From CAYXDO01 sp964463485 (GTDB lineage Bacteria > Myxococcota > Kuafuiibacteriia > Kuafuiibacteriales > Kuafuiibacteriaceae), in NCBI GenBank assembly GCA_964463485.1, contig CAYXDO010000024.1:26399-90398 (forward strand): DNA of 64,000 bases. The letters run 5' to 3'. Under the pieces are notes generated by a model. The model made no database searches, had not been told where the DNA came from, and worked only from the letters and a program-made list of their open reading frames with translations. The position numbers and the translations under genes were made by a program. Of this stretch, positions 58,320 through 64,000 are shown one piece after another. Every line of letters starts with the position of its first letter. The stretch's first letter is position 1.

Positions 58320-60857
58320 TCAGGGAGGTCCGGTGAGGGTTGCGGTCGCAACCCATGCCTCCAGGTAGCGACTCGCAGCAATCACCGCCAGCACCCCCGG
58401 AGTGGCCGGAACCTCGACGAGCTCGGCGGAGGCGTCGGGCGCGCCGGTCGTCTCGAGGAAGATGGGGCTTCGATAGATGTGGCCGGCGATGAGCAGCTGC
58501 GCGGAGACGAGCTCGCGCAAGGTGAGGGGAGCGGAGGGGTCCAGGCAGGACGGGCACCACGTCACCGCGTCGTCCACGTCGAACAACTCAGCAGGCAGCT
58601 CGACGGCGCCGAACATCGAGTGTCGTGTGTACTCCAGGATGGGCCAGTCGTCGGTGAGCGGCCGAACGTGCTCGGTGACACGGCGAAGGTGCGCTCCGGA
58701 GGCTGCGAAGGTCCCCGCGAGCTGGTCGATGGTCCCGAGGGCGATGCGATCCAAGTCCTCCTTCACACGCGGTCGGTTTCGGAGATTTCGCGTCACGACC
58801 TCTGGATCAAGCGTCACTGGCGCGTCCTTGCGCCCCAGAAGGATGAGCTCGGACCACTTTCCGGAGAGGAGCACGCTGTTCGGAAAGACGTCGATGAAGG
58901 CTTTGACCAGCGAGCGGGCGACGTCCGGGGTGACTTGGTAGATCGGCAGCCACTGAGTCAGGTACCCGCCGCGATCGAGTTTTTCCTTCGTGAGTTGGTA
59001 AAACTCTCTCGAATACAGCGCGGAGACGCCTGCGAAGAAGATGGGCGGTGGCTCGAGCGTGACGAGCGCGTAGGTACCGTCGGGCTGCCCGCGCAGGTGG
59101 TGTCGGCCGTCGTCGACGACGATCCGCGCCCTTGGGTCTTCGAGGACTCGTTGATTGTCGCGCTCGAAGTAGCGACCATGTTCGAGGACGTTCTTCGAGA
59201 CGTCGGCGATGTCGAAGCGCTCCACGGGGTGCCGAGACACTGCGTTTGCCGTGTTGCCGACGCCGAAGCAGATCACCAGGGCATTTTTGGGGTTGTCGAC
59301 GAGCAAGAGCGGGATGTGAGCGAAGGCGCGCATGTAACGCTGGCCTCCGCGGCTCGTGGACGACATCGAGTACCCATTGGTGAACAGGCGGCGTTCGACG
59401 CCGGAGTCTGTGACTGCGACAATTTCGCTGGTGGCTTCTCGGATCGCTATGGTGCGTCGCTCCGCGGTGTCGGGAGGCACGGCGGGCCGGATGAGAAAGT
59501 CCGGCGGGAGCGCGGACAGGCCGATGAACCCAGCAGCGAGGACAGCCACGGTCGCGGCGAGGGTCTTGGAGTCGAGCGGCGTGGCCTGGAAGAGCGGGAC
59601 GAAGCCGATCGCGGCGATCGCCGAGAGGTTGGTGACTGTGAGTTGGATTCCGAGAGTAGGGAGCAGCACGAAACCCACCAGGAGGGAGCCGAGCACGTTG
59701 CCGGTCGTATTGGCGAAGTACAAGACTCCGGCGCGACGACCCACGAGGCTCGCGGCGTCCTGGGCGAGGGCGTTGCCGAGGGGATAGGTTGCACCCATGA
59801 GGAGGGCGGGTGCCGCGACGACCGCGAAAATCACTCGCAGGTTGCGGCCGAGCCCGGTGCCGCCGAGTGTCCCTGCATCGATCGTGGTGGCAGTGAGGCC
59901 GGCGATGGCGGTCACGACGACGAGCGCCTGAGTCAGCGCGAGCACTTGGGGAACTCTTCGCTCGAAGCGACGGGACATCCAGCCGCCGAGCAGAGCGCCG
60001 AATCCGAAGCACAGGAGCATCACGAACAGGAGGAGTGAGAAGACCGACCGCAGAGATCCGAGCAGGGTGCCCAGGTGTCGAAACCAAACGATCTCGAGGC
60101 CCATCGCGTTGGCGCCGAAGAGCAGCAACGCCAGCGCGACGCGCCTTTGTTTGGCATTGGAAGGTGCCGTCTCGCGGGGCGTTGGTTCGACGTCGGCAAC
60201 TCGGTCCGCTTTCGTGGTGGCGGACTCATGAAATGCGAGCAGAAGCGCACCCACTCCGGCCACGACGTTCAACGCCGCGGCGACCAGCTGGGTGGTCGTG
60301 ACCCCGAGAGCGGGGATGAGCCAGAAGTCACTCCCGAACGCTCCCAGCGCGGCGCCCAGGGTATTGAGCCCGTACAGGGCGCCGGAACGAGAGCCAGCTC
60401 GATGCACATCTCCCGCCACTTGGGCCCGGATGAGGATGGGGAGCGTCCCACCCATCAGGAAAGTCACTGGAGCCAACAGGACCACGGCCGCGGTGTAACG
60501 AGCCAACTGACCACCGATCGATGGGTACAGCCAACCGTGCTCCCCCACGATTTCGCTCGCGGTGAGTGCCGACAGCGTGTCGAGGCGAGGGAGACCCATC
60601 GCGAGCCCAACGCAGCAGAGCGCGATGGCCAACTCCAGGGAGCCGTAGGCCCGGAGCATGCTCCGAACGTTCCGCTTTCGATCGGCCCATCGGCCGAAGG
60701 TGTAGGCGCCCAGGCCGAGTCCCAACAGGAAGATGGCACTCACGAGTGAAGCCGAGTGGACGGTGTTGCCAAAGACGTTGCCGAACGAACGTACCCAGAC
60801 GACCTGATAGATGAGGCCGCTGACTCCGGAGAGGAAGAAGAGAAGGTAGACCGTCAC
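58320..60857 (-). CDS. Fused MFS-like transporter and spermidine-synthase-like protein
   Basis: 845 aa. Twelve-plus membrane helices in ~1-460 ('LLFFLSGVSGLIYQVVWVRSFGNVFGN' at the start, the repeated 'GANAMGLEIVWFRHLGTLLGS' of the second half, 'LLMGATYPLGNALAQ'). The C-terminal ~380 residues carry a spermidine-synthase-like Rossmann domain with the dcSAM-site version 'ALVICFGVGNTANAVSRHPVERFDIADVS', 'ARIVVDDGRHHLR' and 'SALYSREFYQLTKEKLDRGGYLTQWLP'. The aminopropyltransferase Asp pair of genuine enzymes ('DSTDP') reads 'TLEPPP' here, so polyamine synthesis is uncertain. Such fusions are common in deltaproteobacteria and their reaction is unknown. Start ATG at 60857. Confidence 0.9.
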   Translation of the reverse strand: MTVYLLFFLSGVSGLIYQVVWVRSFGNVFGNTVHSASLVSAIFLLGLGLGAYTFGRWADRKRNVRSMLRAYGSLELAIALCCVGLAMGLPRLDTLSALTASEIVGEHGWLYPSIGGQLARYTAAVVLLAPVTFLMGGTLPILIRAQVAGDVHRAGSRSGALYGLNTLGAALGAFGSDFWLIPALGVTTTQLVAAALNVVAGVGALLLAFHESATTKADRVADVEPTPRETAPSNAKQRRVALALLLFGANAMGLEIVWFRHLGTLLGSLRSVFSLLLFVMLLCFGFGALLGGWMSRRFERRVPQVLALTQALVVVTAIAGLTATTIDAGTLGGTGLGRNLRVIFAVVAAPALLMGATYPLGNALAQDAASLVGRRAGVLYFANTTGNVLGSLLVGFVLLPTLGIQLTVTNLSAIAAIGFVPLFQATPLDSKTLAATVAVLAAGFIGLSALPPDFLIRPAVPPDTAERRTIAIREATSEIVAVTDSGVERRLFTNGYSMSSTSRGGQRYMRAFAHIPLLLVDNPKNALVICFGVGNTANAVSRHPVERFDIADVSKNVLEHGRYFERDNQRVLEDPRARIVVDDGRHHLRGQPDGTYALVTLEPPPIFFAGVSALYSREFYQLTKEKLDRGGYLTQWLPIYQVTPDVARSLVKAFIDVFPNSVLLSGKWSELILLGRKDAPVTLDPEVVTRNLRNRPRVKEDLDRIALGTIDQLAGTFAASGAHLRRVTEHVRPLTDDWPILEYTRHSMFGAVELPAELFDVDDAVTWCPSCLDPSAPLTLRELVSAQLLIAGHIYRSPIFLETTGAPDASAELVEVPATPGVLAVIAASRYLEAWVATATLTGPP

Positions 60858-60991
60858 GGCTTCGGAGCCTGATTCATGCGAGCCCGCGGGCGCAACCCAT
60901 GCGCCGTGGTGCCACGGTTCAAAGAGGGAGTAAAGCGGCGCAGCCGTTTGCCCCGTTTGCCAAATCGAGAATTCTGACTGAGCATGCCTTT

Positions 60992-62503
60992 GTGCGCCCG
61001 ACTCTCGCTGCGGCCTCGCTGTTTCTCGTCGGGATCGCGTGTGGGGAGAAGGTGGACCCCGAGCTCGCGGAGCCCGCGGTGACGGACGTCGAGGGCGCGC
61101 GTCTCGAAAGAATGTACGCGGTTCGTGGGCCCGATCGGAAGATCCACGCTGGAGGATATCCTGGATCCGCTCGACCGCTCATGCCCATCGAGCTCCGCCT
61201 GAATGGCCAGGTGCTAGGTTCTACGGTCGCGGATCAATCTGGGCGGTTTCGGCTGGTCGTGGACTCGGACGCTGCCGCGATCGAGCTCGTGCTGCCCGAA
61301 GCTTCGATTTCGTTTCGCGTGCGCGACGCCGAGTCCGGTCGGTCGTCGGCTCCAAGGTCTCGTTGGAGCGGCCTCGGGAACGTCCCCAACGACGTCGCCG
61401 CGCTCCCGGACGGAACCCTCGCGGTCGCTCGATCGGGCGACAACGCGGTCGGCGTAATCTCACCTTCCGGTGAGCTCCAGCTCGGCGTCAGGCTCCCGTC
61501 AGTCGAGGAAGGCGGCAGGGAGCTTCGAGCAAATCCATGGTTCGTGGCTGCGCTCGACGAACAACGCGTGGTCACCACGGCGTACGGCCAAAGGCGCGTA
61601 TTCATCGTCGATCTTTCGAGTCGGGCCATCGAGTCTACTCTTGATCTCGCCGACGAGGTCGTGCTCCCTTCCGCTTTCAAACTCACCCGGCCGTTCGACG
61701 TAGACGAGAACGGGACTCTCGAGACCGAGGTGACGCGCTTCGTACCGAAGGGTCCTCAGGGGACGGCGATCTCTGGTCATGAGTTGTTCGCGACCTTCAC
61801 GAGTGTGGTGAGCGCGTCGGAGGGCACTGAGCTCCCGGTCGTGTTGCCGGGCGTGCTCGCGCGTTGGAATCTCGAGGCGCCCGCGACGCCTCCAGAGACG
61901 CTCGTGCTTCCCGCGCTCGATCCGCAGGAGGTCAGAGTCTCTCCGCGCTCGACGCTCTGGGTCGTGTGCTCGGGAGCGCTCGCTCGCTCCGGAGGGCCGA
62001 CCCGAGCGATCTCGCCGGGGGCCCTGGTGGAGGTCGATCCGAGCACGATGCAGGTGCTCAGGTCCGTACCTTTGGGTGATTTTGGGCCGAGCTCGGCGAT
62101 CGAGCGGTCCGACGGCATGCTCTGGGTTTCGTCATTGGTCCGGGGGCGAGTTGGGCTCTTTCACCCAGACGAATCGGCGCCGCGGCAGGTCGTCGCCGTG
62201 TCCGAGGAGGAGGTCGACAGTGTCTTCCGACTCACTCCGTTCTTCGATGGATTGGCGTTCGTCCCGTCGTTCGACACCGACCGCCTCCACGTGTTGGATC
62301 TGACCACGGGTGAGTTGAACCCGCCGCCGTTCTTCGCGCCGCTCGTGCTCGGGCCCGGCCTTCCGATCATCTCCGGGCTTCAGGTCGTGGCGTTGCGCCC
62401 AGGCCGACCGGGCGTCGATTTCGTGGGGCCAGATGCGTTCGCGTTGCTAGGTTTGGCGTCCCAGGTCGTTCCCATCGAGTTGCGAAAGTTGTTCGGGCCG
62501 TGA
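60992..62503 (+). CDS. Beta-propeller-type lipoprotein
   Basis: 503 aa from a GTG at 60992 (VRPTLAAASLFLVGIAC, lipobox IACG); the frame is open from 60899 but the upstream residues are poor. Residues ~20-110 form a beta domain. From ~130 on, propeller blades are visible: 'PNDVAALPDGTLAVARSGDNAVGVISPSGEL', 'VVTTAYGQRRVFIVDLSSRAIESTLDL', 'AIERSDGMLWVSSLVRGRVGLFHPDESAPRQV' and 'DGLAFVPSFDTDRLHVLDLTTGEL', an NHL/SMP-30-like or YncE-like pattern. Probably at the cell surface or in the periplasm, binding an unknown ligand. It diverges from the MFS-spermidine-synthase-like gene. Confidence 0.82.
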   Translation: MRPTLAAASLFLVGIACGEKVDPELAEPAVTDVEGARLERMYAVRGPDRKIHAGGYPGSARPLMPIELRLNGQVLGSTVADQSGRFRLVVDSDAAAIELVLPEASISFRVRDAESGRSSAPRSRWSGLGNVPNDVAALPDGTLAVARSGDNAVGVISPSGELQLGVRLPSVEEGGRELRANPWFVAALDEQRVVTTAYGQRRVFIVDLSSRAIESTLDLADEVVLPSAFKLTRPFDVDENGTLETEVTRFVPKGPQGTAISGHELFATFTSVVSASEGTELPVVLPGVLARWNLEAPATPPETLVLPALDPQEVRVSPRSTLWVVCSGALARSGGPTRAISPGALVEVDPSTMQVLRSVPLGDFGPSSAIERSDGMLWVSSLVRGRVGLFHPDESAPRQVVAVSEEEVDSVFRLTPFFDGLAFVPSFDTDRLHVLDLTTGELNPPPFFAPLVLGPGLPIISGLQVVALRPGRPGVDFVGPDAFALLGLASQVVPIELRKLFGP

Positions 62504-62567
62504 CGAAGGTTACGGGAGCCATCGGACCAGCGCACGAGCGGTCGCGCCACGAAGGATAGGAAGTCAC

Positions 62568-63764
62568 TTGTCGTCACTCGAAGGAACTCTCGTCGTCGAT
62601 CTCTCCCGAGTGCTCTCGGGCCCCTTCGCCACGATGCAGCTGGCCGACCTTGGAGCGACCGTGGTGAAGGTCGAGCATCCTTCGGACGGGGATGATACTC
62701 GTCGATTCGGTCCGCCGTTCTTGAATGGTGAGTCGACCTATTTCATGAGTATCAATCGCAAAAAATCCAGCGTCGCGATCGATCTCAAGAATTCGAAGGG
62801 GAGAGACCTGGTGCTCGCCCTGGCGCGCAAGGCTGACGTGTTGATCGAGAATTTTCGACCCGGCGCAGCCGACCGGCTCGGGCTCGGAGCAGCGACCTTG
62901 CGGGGGTTGAATCCGCGACTCGTGACTTGCTCGATCAACGGCTACGGCACGGGCGGAGTCGAGGCGTACGATGATCGCGCCGGATACGACGCCGTCGTGC
63001 AGGCCGCCTCGGGGATCATGTCGATCACCGGTCAGCCGGACGGTCCGCCCACCCGAGTGGGTGTCGCGATCGCCGACTTGGTCTCGGGACTCTACGCAGC
63101 CCAAGGAATTCTAGCGGCGCTGGTGGAGCGAGCGCGAACCGGAGCGGGGCGACACGTGGAGGTCTCCATGCTCGACGCGATGACGTCGTTGCTGACTTAT
63201 CAGGCGGCGATCCACTTCGGCACCGGAGCACATCCGAAGCGGATGGGAGACGCCCACCCGTCGATCTGCCCGTATGAAACCGTCGAGGTCGCGGACGGAC
63301 GCTATATGCTGGCGGTCGGGAACGACGGCCAGTTTCGGAAGCTAGCGAGTCTCCTCGGCATGGACGAGCTGGCTAGCGACACTCGGTTTGTCACCAACGC
63401 CGCGAGAGTGACCCATCGCAGTGAGCTCCTAGAGCTGTTGGGTCCCGAGCTAAGGACTCGGACGGGCGGGGAATGGGACAGCATGCTGGCAGAGGCAGGG
63501 ATACCGGGAGGGCCGGTGCTAGACGTCGCCCAGACACTCACTCACCCACAACTCATAGCAAGAGGAGTCGTGTTGGAGCACGAGCACCCGGTGGCAGGGC
63601 GGATCCGAACGCTGGCCAGTCCCGTACGGATGGACGGAGAGCGACCGAAGGCAGGAGCGGCTCCGCCGACGCTCGGCCAGCACACCGAAGAAGTGTTGAG
63701 TGAGTTGCTTGGTCTCACGACAGAGGAAATCGCGACGTTGAAGCGAGAGCGGGCCGTCGGATGA
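62568..63764 (+). CDS. CaiB/BaiF family (class III) CoA-transferase
   Basis: 398 aa from a TTG at 62568 with 'ggataggaag' just before it. Class III CoA-transferases move CoA between carboxylic acids through an aspartyl-CoA thioester. The N-terminal 'LVVDLSRVLSGPFATMQLADLGATVVKVEHP' and 'SVAIDLKNSKGRDLVLALARKADVLIENFRPG' are diagnostic, and the nucleophile is Asp141 in 'RAGYDAVVQAASG'. The C-terminal 'ASPVRMDGERP', 'APPTLGQHTEEVL' and 'LGLTTEEIATLK' complete the fold. Length is normal. Members work on succinate, carnitine, formyl/oxalyl or bile acids, and substrate cannot be read from this sequence. It lies 64 bp after the propeller lipoprotein. Confidence 0.95.
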   Translation: MSSLEGTLVVDLSRVLSGPFATMQLADLGATVVKVEHPSDGDDTRRFGPPFLNGESTYFMSINRKKSSVAIDLKNSKGRDLVLALARKADVLIENFRPGAADRLGLGAATLRGLNPRLVTCSINGYGTGGVEAYDDRAGYDAVVQAASGIMSITGQPDGPPTRVGVAIADLVSGLYAAQGILAALVERARTGAGRHVEVSMLDAMTSLLTYQAAIHFGTGAHPKRMGDAHPSICPYETVEVADGRYMLAVGNDGQFRKLASLLGMDELASDTRFVTNAARVTHRSELLELLGPELRTRTGGEWDSMLAEAGIPGGPVLDVAQTLTHPQLIARGVVLEHEHPVAGRIRTLASPVRMDGERPKAGAAPPTLGQHTEEVLSELLGLTTEEIATLKRERAVG

Positions 63765-63784
63765 GTCCATGCGACCCCCAGAGT

Positions 63785-64000
63785 CAGCGTCGGATCGCCT
63801 GCGTCAGATAGTCTGCGTCAGCGTCAGATAGTCTGCGTCTGCGTCAGATCGTCTGCGTCAGATCGTCTGCGTCTGCGTAGGATCGTCTGCGTCTGCGTAG
63901 GATCGTCTGCGTCTGCGTCAGATCGTCTGCGTCTGCGTCTGCGTATGATCGTCTGCGTCTGCGTCAGATCGTCTGCGTCTGCGTCAGATCGTCTGCGTCT
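63785..64000. repeat. Tandem array of gtctgc/gtcagatc-type units running off the window
   Basis: A nested repeat: 6-bp words (gtctgc) and 8-bp words (gtcagatc) assemble into 14-bp (gatcgtctgcgtca) and 20-bp (gatcgtctgcgtctgcgtca) units with single-base variants (agatagtc, gtaggatc). At least ten copies; it continues past base 64000. No open coding context is evident in 63765-64000. Confidence 0.93.

Noticed and set aside
58056..60038. 660-aa open frame antisense to the MFS-spermidine-synthase-like gene
   Set aside because: Composition typical of a shadow frame (Asp/Glu/Gly/Arg/His-rich); it begins within the 10-bp repeat.
63785..64000. Possible CRISPR array at the right edge
   Set aside because: Units of 14-20 bp directly abut with no unique spacers, so it is a simple tandem array.

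Overview
The window is a GC-rich, gene-dense chromosomal segment (about 40 protein-coding genes, no rRNA or tRNA gene seen, one 100-base N gap at 34041-34140, so a draft or metagenome-derived scaffold). The gene content points to a Myxococcota-like (deltaproteobacterial-grade) bacterium with a large regulatory genome: many lipoproteins, a eukaryotic-type Ser/Thr kinase, an FHA-GAF-cyclase protein, NtrC-type sigma-54 activators, a type IV pilin, TPR/PEGA/Hydin-like domains, a CHAT-domain protein and a TonB receptor. This taxonomic placement is inference from gene families, not from a marker gene.

Layout. 1-3580: end of a chemosensory cluster (CheB, then a coupled kinase carrying three receiver domains). 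3838-11909: an unidentified protein, then minus-strand lipoproteins (unknown 807 aa, TPR, Hydin/ASH type) and an AraC regulator; a 168-bp imperfect palindromic element lies at 7931-8098. 12114-14848: minus-strand M20 peptidase, PduO-type cobalamin adenosyltransferase and an orphan TRAP-type solute-binding protein. 14910-23728: a small lipoprotein coupled to a giant 2747-aa lipoprotein (TolB/WD-like propeller, TPRs, an apparently inactive CHAT-like domain, more TPRs, then an intact C-terminal CHAT protease domain). 23742-33801: FemAB-like acyltransferase, a PLD-HhH-PLD protein, a Uma2-like protein with a repeat-encoded coiled coil, a TraB/GumN lipoprotein, a porin-like barrel and a lipase-like lipoprotein. 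33802-34403: non-coding 78-bp repeats around the N gap. 34404-38229: an envelope gene group (coiled coil, two outer-membrane barrels). 38352-45371: a two-component NtrC-type pair diverging from a membrane protein coupled to a type IV pilin, followed by a second sigma-54 activator that is coupled to a 2-oxoacid:ferredoxin oxidoreductase (45368-48294). 48469-53675: DUF2203, LptC-like, DnaJ-like, Ser/Thr kinase and FHA-GAF-cyclase-like genes. 53727-63764: PEGA protein, TonB receptor, a split YeeE/YedE sulfur-transporter pair led by a tiny four-cysteine protein, an MFS-spermidine-synthase-like fusion, a propeller lipoprotein and a CoA-transferase. The window ends inside a short-period tandem array (63785-64000).

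How the genes work together. Several pairs are translationally coupled by ATGA/GTGA overlaps (986, 13769, 15485, 35789, 43648, 45368, 46417, 57372), which supports functional units: CheB with its multi-receiver kinase; the small lipoprotein with the giant CHAT lipoprotein; the Pro-Ala-Gly-rich membrane protein with the pilin; the ferredoxin oxidoreductase with a sigma-54 activator; and the two-part YeeE/YedE transporter. The most novel-looking parts are the tandem CHAT lipoprotein, the PLD protein with an inserted HhH domain, the cyclase homologue lacking substrate residues, and the small Cys4 protein leading the YeeE/YedE pair.
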